Below, piece after piece: positions 32,772 to 40,636 of a DNA stretch of 64,000 nucleotides; within the stretch, counting starts at the first letter, position 1, and every line of letters begins with the position of its first letter. The translations under genes were made by a program, and so were the position numbers. The notes below the pieces were generated by a model that made no database searches, was not told the DNA's origin, and saw only the letters and a list, made by a program, of their open reading frames with translations. The stretch covers positions 25,439 through 89,438 of the forward strand of contig JAZNNR010000017.1 in assembly GCA_045580325.1 (NCBI GenBank), given 5' to 3'. Origin of the DNA: SIG672 sp045580325 (GTDB taxonomy: Bacteria; Bacillota; Clostridia; Oscillospirales; CAG-272).

Positions 32772-33533
32772 TCAAATCAGATATTTAATTGCATTCTGTA
32801 TCTCTCTGTCCCAGTAGAACCAGGAGTGGTCGCCATCCGTTTCGCTGTACGAAAGCTCGTAGCCGTACTCCTCGAAAAGAGCCTTTGCGCGCCTTGTATC
32901 TTCAAGAAGAGCATCCTGAAGTCCGCACCAGAGATATACCTTTGGGAGCTGCTTTCCGCTTTCGGCGGCCTGCTTTATGAGTGTATAAACGTCATTTTTA
33001 GACCCCGCGATAGTGTTTATATCTCCAAAAATATCGTTCCAATATTCTCTTGTGGTATATCTGTTATTCGACACGTCTATCGCACCCGAGAAGCTCGCAA
33101 CGCCTGCAAATTCATCAGGGGAGGAAAGAGCCATTTTGAGCGCTCCGTATCCGCCCATTGAAAGACCTGCCACGAAATTGTCCTCTCTTTTATCACTCAT
33201 ACAGCGAAATACCGATCTGCAGTATGCGGGTACTTCCTTTGTGATATAGGTCTGATATGCGTCGCCGTGAACCATATCGGTGTACCAGCTTTTTGCCGCA
33301 CAGGGCATTACGACTGCGAGATTTTTCTCTGCCGCATAGCGCTCAATAGAGGTCCTTCTCTGCCATATAGTCTGGTCGTCCGAGAGTCCGTGAAGGAGAT
33401 AGAGCGTCTTGCATTTTTCCTCGGCGGCAGTTTCCATTCCTATAAGAGTATTTGATTTCTGCGGAATAATTACGTCAAGGGACGCCGCCATTCTGAGTGC
33501 TTCCGAATGAAACTGTATATGAAAAAGTGCCAT
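32772..33533 (-). CDS. Alpha/beta-hydrolase esterase, EstA/CE1-like
   Basis: 253 residues, no signal peptide. 'LYLLHGLSDDQTIWQRRTSI' (oxyanion-hole HGL), nucleophile elbow 'AGLSMGGYGALKMAL' with Ser near residue 122, Asp in 'CGLQDALLEDTR' and catalytic His in 'DGDHSWFYWDREI'. This matches the esterase-D/tributyrin esterase group, which acts on short acyl esters and overlaps carbohydrate esterase family 1. The GH-rich surroundings suggest deacetylation of sugars. AAAGGAAAGG precedes the ATG. Confidence 0.85.
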   Translation of the reverse strand: MALFHIQFHSEALRMAASLDVIIPQKSNTLIGMETAAEEKCKTLYLLHGLSDDQTIWQRRTSIERYAAEKNLAVVMPCAAKSWYTDMVHGDAYQTYITKEVPAYCRSVFRCMSDKREDNFVAGLSMGGYGALKMALSSPDEFAGVASFSGAIDVSNNRYTTREYWNDIFGDINTIAGSKNDVYTLIKQAAESGKQLPKVYLWCGLQDALLEDTRRAKALFEEYGYELSYSETDGDHSWFYWDREIQNAIKYLI

Positions 33534-33568
33534 AGTACTTGCCTTTCCTTTGCTTTGTTCAAATAGCA

Positions 33569-33600
33569 GTAAACAGAACCGAAAAATCAGTTCTGTTTAC
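33569..33600 (-). terminator. Hairpin between glyA and the esterase gene
   Basis: GTAAACAGAAC, 10-nt loop, GTTCTGTTTAC; an 11-bp stem without a long T-run, perhaps a weak terminator or processing site after glyA. Confidence 0.55.
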
Positions 33601-33610
33601 AGAGTAAATA

Positions 33611-34858
33611 TCAGTTATAAAGGGGATATTTTGCGCAGATCGCAGCAACCTTTGCGCGAAGCTCTTCCTTCTTTTCCTCGAAGTCGTCGCCGATAGCCGC
33701 TGTGATGATGTCAGCAACAACGATGAAGTCCTCTTCTACGAGTCCTCTCGTTGTAGCCGCAGGAGTACCTACTCTGATACCGCTTGTAAGCGAGGGCTTA
33801 CGGGGGTCGTTCGGAACTGCGTTCTTGTTTACAGTAATTCCTATGCTGTCAAGACGGTTTTCGAGATCCTTGCCTGTTGTTTCTCTGCCGCGAAGGTCAA
33901 CGAGCATAAGATGGTTGTCCGTACCGCCCGAAACGAGATTTACACCGTTTGCGAGAAGTCTTTCGGAAAGTGCCTTTGCGTTACGCGCGATCTGCTGCTG
34001 ATAAGCCTTAAATTCATCGGAAAGCGCTTCGCCGAAGCATACAGCCTTTGCCGCGATAGTGTGCATAAGAGGTCCGCCCTGTGTTCCGGGGAATATCGCC
34101 TTATTGATCTTCGGTCCGAGCTCCTCTTTGCAGAGTATCATACCGCCTCTGGGTCCGCGAAGAGTTTTATGTGTAGTTGTTGTAACAACGTCAGCGTAAG
34201 GCACGGGCGAGGGGTGTACACCTGCCGCAACAAGACCTGCGATGTGAGCCATATCTACCATAAAATATGCGCCGACCTTTTTTGCGATCTCGGCAAAACG
34301 GGCAAAGTCAATAACTCTCGGATAAGCAGACGCGCCCGCAACGATAAGCTTCGGCTTGCACTCGAGCGCGAGAGCCTCTACCTTGTCGTAATCTATAAGA
34401 CCTGTTTCGGGATCAACACCGTAGGAAACGAAATTGTAGTTGATGCCCGAGAAGTTGACGGGGCTTCCGTGTGTAAGGTGTCCGCCGTCAGCAAGGCTCA
34501 TTCCCATAACTGTGTCGCCGTGACTAAGAAGTGCAACGTAAACAGCAGTATTTGCCTGTGCGCCGCTGTGAGGCTGAACGTTTGCAAATTCTGCACCAAA
34601 AAGCTTCTTTGCGCGCTCGATAGCGATATTTTCAACTACGTCAACACATTCGCAGCCGCCGTAGTAACGCTTTGCGGGATATCCCTCTGCATATTTGTTT
34701 GTAAGTACGCTTGCGTTTGCCGCCATAACAGCCTCTGAAACGAAGTTTTCGGATGCAATAAGCTCGATAGAGTTCTGCTGACGTTCAAGTTCCTTTTTTA
34801 CCGCAGCAGCAACGTCAGCGTCGCGCTCGGCGAGAAGTGAAAGATTTTCGTAAACCAT
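33611..34858 (-). CDS. glyA: Serine hydroxymethyltransferase
   Basis: 415 residues from the ATG at 34858, selected for GGGGGAA upstream; earlier ATGs (34912, 34870) lie close to the promoter. 'ELIASENFVS' (residues 33-42), 'EGYPAKRYYGGCE', 'PHSGAQANTAVY', 'MVDMAHIAGLVA', PLP-Lys in 'VVTTTTHKTLRGPRGG', 'TSGIRVGTPAATTRG'. It interconverts serine and glycine with tetrahydrofolate, the main one-carbon source. Transcribed from 34901-34929, divergent from mnmE. Confidence 0.97.
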   Translation of the reverse strand: MVYENLSLLAERDADVAAAVKKELERQQNSIELIASENFVSEAVMAANASVLTNKYAEGYPAKRYYGGCECVDVVENIAIERAKKLFGAEFANVQPHSGAQANTAVYVALLSHGDTVMGMSLADGGHLTHGSPVNFSGINYNFVSYGVDPETGLIDYDKVEALALECKPKLIVAGASAYPRVIDFARFAEIAKKVGAYFMVDMAHIAGLVAAGVHPSPVPYADVVTTTTHKTLRGPRGGMILCKEELGPKINKAIFPGTQGGPLMHTIAAKAVCFGEALSDEFKAYQQQIARNAKALSERLLANGVNLVSGGTDNHLMLVDLRGRETTGKDLENRLDSIGITVNKNAVPNDPRKPSLTSGIRVGTPAATTRGLVEEDFIVVADIITAAIGDDFEEKKEELRAKVAAICAKYPLYN

Positions 34859-34900
34859 ATTTTCCCCCATATTTGTTTTATTTAAAAATTTATCTATCTT

Positions 34901-34929
34901 ATTATACAACATTTACTTCGTTTTGTAAA
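34901..34929 (-). promoter_or_regulatory. glyA promoter
   Basis: Minus strand: TTTACA (34929-34924), 17-bp spacer, TATAAT (34906-34901). Confidence 0.75.
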
Positions 34930-34950
34930 TAGATTTTTGTAAATTCCTTA

Positions 34951-34979
34951 TTGACATAGCAAATTTCGCTTGTTATAAT
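34951..34979 (+). promoter_or_regulatory. mnmE-mnmM promoter
   Basis: Consensus TTGACA (34951-34956), 17-bp spacer, TATAAT (34974-34979). Only about 20 bp from the divergent glyA promoter. Confidence 0.88.
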
Positions 34980-35009
34980 AAATTATACTACATTTTTACG
35001 GAGAGTTTT

Positions 35010-36383
35010 ATGGATTTTTCATCTGTTGCGGCTATTTCAACGCCATATGGACGCGGAGCTATCGCGGTGATACGAATTTCGGGCGAAAATGCTCTTGAAA
35101 TACTTGAAAAGGTATTCGTTCCCGCAAGTAAAAAGAGCGTGGATTCTTACCGCGTAGGTCAGCTTATCCGCGGAGATATAGTATCGTCAGACGGACGTAT
35201 GATAGACGACGGTATGGCTGTATTTTTCAAAGCACCGAGCTCATATACGGGTGAAAACAGCGCCGAAATATACTGCCACGGCGGTATTCTCGTCAGCGAG
35301 GAAGTGCTAAAAGCGGTGTTTGCCGCAGGAGCTCTCCCCGCAGGACCGGGTGAATTTACAAAGCGCGCCTTTATTAACGGCAAGCTCGGTCTTACCGAAG
35401 CCGAGGCGGTTATAAACACGATAGATGCACAGACAAGGGACAAGCTCGACCTTGCCCGCTCGCACAGAAAAGGCGTACTCTCGGCAAAAATCAAGGAAAT
35501 ATATAACGCCCTGCTCACACTCGTTTCGTCGGCTTATGTTTTTGCCGACTATCCCGACGAGGACCTTTCTGATATTTCTCCCGAAGAAATGGCGCAGAAG
35601 CTTACTGATATTCACGGCAAAATAACAAACCTCGCCGCGACCTACAAAATGGGGCAGGCGATAAACGAGGGAATATACACAGTCCTCGCAGGACGCCCGA
35701 ACACCGGCAAATCCTCTCTTCTCAACCTTCTTCTCGGAAGCGACCGCGCTATTGTGAGCGACACAGCGGGAACGACGCGCGACTCTATCGAGGAAAGCGT
35801 TTCGCTTGGGCGAATAATGCTCCGTCTGTGCGATACGGCGGGAATCCGCGAGGGCAAGGACGAAATTGAAAAGCTCGGAATCGAGCGAAGCATCTCGGCG
35901 CTTGAGCGCGCTGGGCTTGTAATTGCAGTTTTCGACGGCTCACAGGAAGCCAGCGACGAGGATAGAAAAGTCTGCGAAATAGTGTCAAAGCTCTCGTGTG
36001 CAAAAATAGCTCTGATAAACAAATCCGACCTTGAAAACAGGCTCGATCTGGACACCTCGGCATTTGACAAGACTATTTCAATGAGTGCAAAATATGCCGA
36101 AAATGCCGAGATTTTAACAAAAGAGATAGAATCGCTCTTCATCGAGGGCGAAACAGATTACGACAGCGACGCTATCGTTTCGTCTGCGCGTCAGAGAGCC
36201 TCGCTCGACCGTGCCGCAGAGTCGGTGAAAAACGCACTTTCTGCTCTTAATGCGGGGTACACGCCCGACGTCGCAGGGCTTGACATCGAGGATGCTATGT
36301 CAGCGCTCGGCGAGATCGACGGCCGCACGGTATCTGAGGACATCGTAAAGGATATTTTCGGACGCTTCTGCGTAGGAAAATAA
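35010..36383 (+). CDS. mnmE: tRNA uridine-5-carboxymethylaminomethyl modification GTPase MnmE
   Basis: 457 residues. N-terminal folate-binding domain ('ISTPYGRGAIAVIRISG', 'YCHGG'), helical domain, embedded G-domain with 'GRPNTGKSSLLNLLLG' (G1), 'DTAGIRE' (G3), 'NKSD' (G4), and the C-terminal 'FCVGK' (family consensus FCIGK) whose Cys is characteristic. With MnmG it installs the (carboxymethyl)aminomethyl group on wobble U34. Followed 27 nt later by mnmM, which acts downstream in the same modification. Confidence 0.97.
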   Translation: MDFSSVAAISTPYGRGAIAVIRISGENALEILEKVFVPASKKSVDSYRVGQLIRGDIVSSDGRMIDDGMAVFFKAPSSYTGENSAEIYCHGGILVSEEVLKAVFAAGALPAGPGEFTKRAFINGKLGLTEAEAVINTIDAQTRDKLDLARSHRKGVLSAKIKEIYNALLTLVSSAYVFADYPDEDLSDISPEEMAQKLTDIHGKITNLAATYKMGQAINEGIYTVLAGRPNTGKSSLLNLLLGSDRAIVSDTAGTTRDSIEESVSLGRIMLRLCDTAGIREGKDEIEKLGIERSISALERAGLVIAVFDGSQEASDEDRKVCEIVSKLSCAKIALINKSDLENRLDLDTSAFDKTISMSAKYAENAEILTKEIESLFIEGETDYDSDAIVSSARQRASLDRAAESVKNALSALNAGYTPDVAGLDIEDAMSALGEIDGRTVSEDIVKDIFGRFCVGK

Positions 36384-36410
36384 AAATCTACTCCCGAAAG
36401 GACTAAAAAT

Positions 36411-36962
36411 ATGCTCGACCTCAAAACAACCGAAAAGAATTTTCTTATTCCTCATATAAAAGAAGGCGGAGTTGCCGTTGATTTCACAATGGGCAACGGA
36501 CACGACACCCTCTGGCTCTCGAGAGCCGTCGGCGAAAACGGAAAGGTTTACGCATTTGATGTGCAAGAGGCTGCGCTTGACAGCACGAAAGCGCTCCTCG
36601 AAAGCGAAAACGCGCCTCAGAACTACACTCTTATCCTCGATTCGCACCACAACAGTGAGAAATACGTCAAAGAGCCGATCTGCGTCGGAATGTTCAATCT
36701 CGGTTGGCTTCCTGGCAGCGACAAGACTATAAGAACGCATTTTGAGACGACACTCCCCGCGATCGAGGCCGCAATAAGACTGCTCGACGATGACGGCGCG
36801 CTCCTTATAGCTGTCTATCCGGGACACGCAGAGGGCGCAGAGGAAGGTTTGATGATCGGCGATATTCTCGCAAAACTCGAGCGCAAAAGCTACTGCGCCG
36901 CCAGATTCAATCTTATGAACTCACCCACTTCCCCCTATTTTTATCTTATTGAAAAGAAGTAG
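36411..36962 (+). CDS. mnmM: tRNA 5-aminomethyl-2-thiouridine methyltransferase MnmM (YtqB-like)
   Basis: 183 residues, Rossmann methyltransferase. SAM site 'AVDFTMGNGHDTLWLSRAVG' (residues 22-41) and 'YAFDVQE'; the YtqB/MnmM signatures 'DSHHN', 'FNLGWLPGSDKTIRT' and 'AVYPGHAEGAEE' are all present. Characterised MnmM methylates nm5s2U34 to mnm5s2U34 in Bacillus tRNA. CGAAAGGAC precedes the ATG. Its operon with mnmE supports the assignment independently of the motif. Confidence 0.88.
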   Translation: MLDLKTTEKNFLIPHIKEGGVAVDFTMGNGHDTLWLSRAVGENGKVYAFDVQEAALDSTKALLESENAPQNYTLILDSHHNSEKYVKEPICVGMFNLGWLPGSDKTIRTHFETTLPAIEAAIRLLDDDGALLIAVYPGHAEGAEEGLMIGDILAKLERKSYCAARFNLMNSPTSPYFYLIEKK

Positions 36963-37131
36963 CCAAGGACTCTGTCCTTGGAACCTGCTTAGAAACTTTT
37001 TGAAAAAAGTTTCTAAGAACTTCAAAAACTTTACTGAAAAGGGAAAAATCCTTTATGTAAAGTTTTAGTCGAGCTTTTTTAGCTCGCAGGGTTTCTTAAG
37101 GGGCGGCGCCCCTTAAGCTGAAAAAAGAAAA
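36963..37131. repeat. Modular hairpin repeat after mnmM
   Basis: CCAAGGActctgTCCTTGG, TTAGAAACTTTTTgaaAAAAGTTTCTAA, 'AACTTCAAAAACTTTACT', CGAGCTtttttAGCTCG and CTTAAGGGGCggcGCCCCTTAAG (37095-37117). Shares modules with 5316-5470 and 25497-25640. Confidence 0.75.
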
Positions 37132-37132
37132 A

Positions 37133-37163
37133 GCGTGATACTTTCGAGTATCACGCCATTTTT
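37133..37163. terminator. Bidirectional terminator with TTCG tetraloop
   Basis: GCGTGATACT-TTCG-AGTATCACGC with T-runs on both strands; it ends the minus-strand GNAT transcript. Confidence 0.85.
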
Positions 37164-37170
37164 ATATGTA

Positions 37171-37860
37171 CTAATTCTTCTTATACGCATTATACGCGTA
37201 AAATCTGCCGACGTAGTCAAAGCCCAGCGAGCGTGCGATACGCTCTGAACCTATGTTATAGCGACTGCAGCAGTAGGCTACGCTGTATCCATTTTCGATG
37301 AGATATTTCGCAAGAGCCGCCGTGTTTGAGCGCGCAAACCCTCTTTTTCTGTAGTCGGGAGCTGTTTCGACCGTTATTTCGAGCATTTTCTGCCCCTCAC
37401 CGTACTCGTTCACGCACGCCATAGAAGCTATTTTTCCGTCCTCGAGAGTCGCAAACATCGGAATATTCTTTTCAAGATTTTCTTTCACCTCAAGCGTCGT
37501 GAGATTTTCATAAATATCCTCTTCAATCCTCACGCTCGACGGCAAAATAGCCGAGATGTCGAGATTTTCTGTGCTTCGCATCGAGAAAGAATAGTACCAG
37601 CGAAGCCTCTCGTGAGTTTCGCCCTCATATCCGTGAAGATCTGCATACTTTTCAAGCTCCTCGTTCAGCTCGGAAAGGACCTCGTCCGAGAAAATATCCT
37701 TGCCATGATTTTTCACAAGCCTTTTGCAAAATCTTTTCACCCCCGAATAGACCTCTATCTCAAGGTCGTCGCCGTACTCGGTAACAAGAAAAGGGACTAT
37801 CATAGGATAGCCGCTTTTGAATATATTTTTATCTTTTTCGGTAATTACTGAAATTTTCAT
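37171..37860 (-). CDS. GNAT family N-acetyltransferase
   Basis: 229 residues. A poorly conserved N-terminal half (about 130 residues) precedes a GNAT domain with 'EITVETAPDYRKRGFARSNTAALAKYLI' (motif A) and 'NIGSERIARSLGFDYVGR'. The two-part layout resembles the GNAT_acetyltran/'ZgiK-like' proteins. Substrate unknown. There is no clear Shine-Dalgarno; it starts 9 nt after mntP ends and is probably translated by coupling. Confidence 0.75.
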   Translation of the reverse strand: MKISVITEKDKNIFKSGYPMIVPFLVTEYGDDLEIEVYSGVKRFCKRLVKNHGKDIFSDEVLSELNEELEKYADLHGYEGETHERLRWYYSFSMRSTENLDISAILPSSVRIEEDIYENLTTLEVKENLEKNIPMFATLEDGKIASMACVNEYGEGQKMLEITVETAPDYRKRGFARSNTAALAKYLIENGYSVAYCCSRYNIGSERIARSLGFDYVGRFYAYNAYKKN

Positions 37861-37869
37861 ATTAAACGA

Positions 37870-38445
37870 TCAAAAATTTATAATTTCAAGGTGTTCGAGA
37901 AGTATTTTAAGTCCCATAAGGCAGAGAATGACACCGCCCGCAAGCTCTGCGCGCTTCTTGTATTTCGCGCCGAATTTGTTGCCGATAACAACTCCGACAA
38001 AGGAGAGTGCAAAGGTTATAACTCCGATAAGAATTACCGCTACCGAAATTCCTGTCGAGGGCGCTATCAGAGCAAAGGTTATTCCGACCGCAAGGGCGTC
38101 AATACTCGTCGCAATAGCGAGAACGAAAAGCTCTCCGATACTGAATTTGTCGGGACAGCACTCCTCTTTTTCCTTTTCACAGGCCTCCCATATCATTTTT
38201 CCGCCGATAAATCCGAGCAAAATAAATGCTACCCAGTGGTCGAAAGAAACTATATATTCTTCAAACTGCACGCCGAGAAACCAGCCTATAAGGGGCATAA
38301 GCGCCTGAAAAGTTCCGAAAAAGAGCGCTATAAGCGCGCCTCTTTTATAGTTTATTTTGCTCATATTAAGCCCCTTGCAGACAGCCACCGCAAAAGCGTC
38401 CATTGACAGTCCGAGCGCTACGAGCAAAAGCTCAAGTATTCCCAT
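37870..38445 (-). CDS. mntP: Manganese efflux pump MntP
   Basis: 191 residues, six helices in two inverted halves, each with the acidic helix motif: 'GLSMDAFAVAVCKGL' (residues 13-27) and 'ATSIDALAVGITFAL'. MntP exports Mn2+. A cytoplasmic loop has 'EKEKEECCPDK', a possible metal-binding Cys pair. AAAAGGA precedes the ATG. In many bacteria mntP is controlled by a yybP-ykoY riboswitch, but only 37 nt separate it from the upstream gene and none is present. Confidence 0.92.
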   Translation of the reverse strand: MGILELLLVALGLSMDAFAVAVCKGLNMSKINYKRGALIALFFGTFQALMPLIGWFLGVQFEEYIVSFDHWVAFILLGFIGGKMIWEACEKEKEECCPDKFSIGELFVLAIATSIDALAVGITFALIAPSTGISVAVILIGVITFALSFVGVVIGNKFGAKYKKRAELAGGVILCLMGLKILLEHLEIINF

Positions 38446-38482
38446 AAATTAAGATCCTTTTCGTTTTGATATAACTATTTTA

Positions 38483-39001
38483 CTACTGTTTTACGTATTT
38501 TTTTACAAGCTCGGGGAGATATTCGTATCTTTTTTTATACGAGCCGCTTCCGAAGATTTTAAGCAGCTCTTCTGCGCTTACAAATTTAACTTCGCTGACC
38601 TCTTCCTCCTGGAGAGAAAAGTCGGACATCTCAAAATTCTTTCTGAACACCCAAACGTCGCATATCGCGCGCGCCCACGAGGGATATTCCCTTCTGTAAC
38701 GCTTAAAAAGCTCGCCGTCCTCGGCACTGAGTGTAAGACCAAGCTCCTCCTTGACCTCGCGGAGCGCTGCCGTAATTGAGGTGTCGCCCGAGATGGCGCA
38801 TCCACCTGTACACTCCCATTTTCCCGCGAAGGTACGCCCTTTTTGGCGGCGCGAGATGATAAATTCATTCTTATCGTTTATTATCCAAGCGAAGACGACC
38901 AGATGGTATTCGTTTGGCGCAAGGTCGTGCTTGCCGCGCTCTGTTACACGGTCGGAAATAATATTGCCGTTTGCATCGTAAATATCCCAGAATTCTCTCA
39001 T
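38483..39001 (-). CDS. NUDIX hydrolase (Idi/YfcD-like)
   Basis: 172 residues. Nudix box 'GGCAISGDTSITAALREVKEELGL' is split by a slightly unusual first half (Asp where Glu is usual) but keeps 'REVKEELGL'. N-terminus 'FWDIYDANGNIISDRVTERG' and 'EYHLVVFAWIIN' are typical of the IPP-isomerase-like NUDIX group. Substrate unknown. The nearest strong AAAGGAG is 33 nt from the ATG with a CGACCG-gag-CGGTCG hairpin between. Confidence 0.85.
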   Translation of the reverse strand: MREFWDIYDANGNIISDRVTERGKHDLAPNEYHLVVFAWIINDKNEFIISRRQKGRTFAGKWECTGGCAISGDTSITAALREVKEELGLTLSAEDGELFKRYRREYPSWARAICDVWVFRKNFEMSDFSLQEEEVSEVKFVSAEELLKIFGSGSYKKRYEYLPELVKKYVKQ

Positions 39002-39044
39002 TTTCTGTAATGCGACCGCTCCGGTCGGCTCCTTTCTTTAGTCT

Positions 39045-40007
39045 TTATATAAGCGTGCTGTAATTTTCAAGATACCAGTTTACAGTATCGTCAAGTCCCT
39101 TTTCAAGCGTAGTTTCGTGCTTCCAGCCGAGCTTTTCAAGTTTTCGGCTGTCAACAAGATACCTGTCGTCGTGTCCTGCTCTTTCGGGCACAAATTCTAT
39201 CTCGCTGTCATCTTTGCCGAGTTTTTTCAGAATATTTCGCACAATGTCGATGTTATATACTTCTCTCTCTCCCGAAATATTATATATTTCACCCGAAGTG
39301 CCCTCTTTAAGAATAAGCTCGAGTGCTTTGCAGTGATCGCTGACGTGAAGCCAGTCGCGGCGGTTAAGACCATTTCCCATAACGGGAACCTTTTTGCCCG
39401 TGAGAACATTCGTAATCGTTTTCGGGATAAGCTTTTCGGGATTCTGGCGCGGTCCGTAGGTATTAGAGCTTCGGGAAACCGTAACAAACAAATCGTAAGT
39501 TCTCGCATACGAAAGGGCGAGCATATCGGCTGCAGCCTTTGTTGCCGCATACGGACTAGAGGGCTTCAGCGGCGAGCTTTCGTCAAAACCACCGTCCAAA
39601 TTGCCCGTATATTCGCCGTAAACCTCGTCGGTCGAGATCTGATGGAAACGACTTGTCCGATATTTCACGCAGGCATCAAGCAGCACGGACACCCCGATTA
39701 CGTTCGACTGCACGAAGGGCGCGGGATCTATAATCGAGCGGTCAACGTGAGTTTCCGCCGCAAAATTTATAACGGTATCGGGGTGCTCCTGCTCGAAAAT
39801 GCTGTAAACGAGCTCCCTGTCAGAAATATCTCCTTTGACAAATCTGAAATTTTCAGACATAGACAAGGCAATCTCGGGAATATTCTTTATTGCGGCATAG
39901 GTCATTTTGTCAAGACATATCACGCGGTCATGGGGGTGTGCTTCTATATGAGAAAGAAGAAATGCACTGCCGATAAACCCGCAAGCGCCACTTATAAGTA
40001 GAACCAT
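39045..40007 (-). CDS. rfbB: dTDP-glucose 4,6-dehydratase-like NAD-dependent epimerase/dehydratase
   Basis: 320 residues. 'ISGACGFIGSAFL' NAD-binding loop, 'NFAAETHVDRSI' (residues 80-91), catalytic 'STDEVYGEY', 'SPYAATKAAADML' (Tyr and Lys), 'RSSNTYGPRQNPEKLIP' and 'RRDWLHVSDHCKAL'. The TDE triad and 'ETHVDRSI' point to RmlB, converting dTDP-glucose to the 4-keto-6-deoxy sugar. No rmlA, C or D is adjacent, so pathway partners must be elsewhere; a related UDP/GDP-sugar dehydratase is possible. Confidence 0.88.
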   Translation of the reverse strand: MVLLISGACGFIGSAFLLSHIEAHPHDRVICLDKMTYAAIKNIPEIALSMSENFRFVKGDISDRELVYSIFEQEHPDTVINFAAETHVDRSIIDPAPFVQSNVIGVSVLLDACVKYRTSRFHQISTDEVYGEYTGNLDGGFDESSPLKPSSPYAATKAAADMLALSYARTYDLFVTVSRSSNTYGPRQNPEKLIPKTITNVLTGKKVPVMGNGLNRRDWLHVSDHCKALELILKEGTSGEIYNISGEREVYNIDIVRNILKKLGKDDSEIEFVPERAGHDDRYLVDSRKLEKLGWKHETTLEKGLDDTVNWYLENYSTLI

Positions 40008-40172
40008 TTTCAGACCGCCTTTACGTAGTAGTTTCCTTATTTTATATTATACCACTCCCGAGATCATTTGTCAATTACCTTTTAAAGTGTCCGATCTACG
40101 CTGAAAAAGAGTCTTTTGCGGCTTTTTCGGAGTAAAAACAAAAGAAATTTGATAAAAACTCATTTAAAACCC

Positions 40173-40201
40173 TTGACAAAGTGATTTTGATGTGCTATAA
40201 T
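40173..40201 (+). promoter_or_regulatory. ylxM-ffh promoter
   Basis: TTGACA (40173-40178), 17-bp spacer, TATAAT (40196-40201). CAAGTGA/TCACTTG (40205-40239) can form a hairpin in the leader. Confidence 0.88.
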
Positions 40202-40262
40202 CTGTCAAGTGATTTGCTTTACAGCAAAACGTTCACTTGAAAAAATGGGAGGCGGTAAAGGT

Positions 40263-40610
40263 ATGCTTGAAAAGGGTGTGAATATTTCCCTGCTTCTCGA
40301 CTGCTACGGACCACTACTGACCGACAGACAGCGCGAGGTCCTCGACCTTTACAGAAACGACGACCTCTCCCTCGGCGAGATCTCAGAGCTTACCGGAATA
40401 ACCCGTCAGGGCGTGAGTGAATGTATAAGAAAAGCAGAAAGCATTCTCATGGAATATGAGGAAAAGCTCGGACTGCAAAGGCTTTACGAGACAAGAAAGC
40501 AGATCTTGTCCGAGATAAAAGATAAGATCGCACAGCTCACAAAACACGGACAGATCTCGCGTGAGTGTGCAGACGACATAGTAAACTCGCTTGAAAAAGT
40601 AGAAAACTGA
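40263..40610 (+). CDS. ylxM: YlxM/UPF0122 helix-turn-helix protein
   Basis: 115 residues from ATG 40263; GGGAGGCGG at 40247-40255 decides this start over an upstream one. 'LTDRQREVLDLYRNDDLSLGEISELTGITRQGVSECIRKAE' is a sigma-region-4-like HTH typical of YlxM, encoded before ffh in Firmicutes and thought to modulate the signal recognition particle. ffh follows at 26 nt. Confidence 0.93.
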   Translation: MLEKGVNISLLLDCYGPLLTDRQREVLDLYRNDDLSLGEISELTGITRQGVSECIRKAESILMEYEEKLGLQRLYETRKQILSEIKDKIAQLTKHGQISRECADDIVNSLEKVEN

Positions 40611-40636
40611 AAACGCTTACCCGGAGGTAAAAGTTT

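Noticed and set aside
37863..38500. yybP-ykoY riboswitch for mntP
   Set aside because: Only 37 nt separate mntP from the upstream coding region and the motif is absent.
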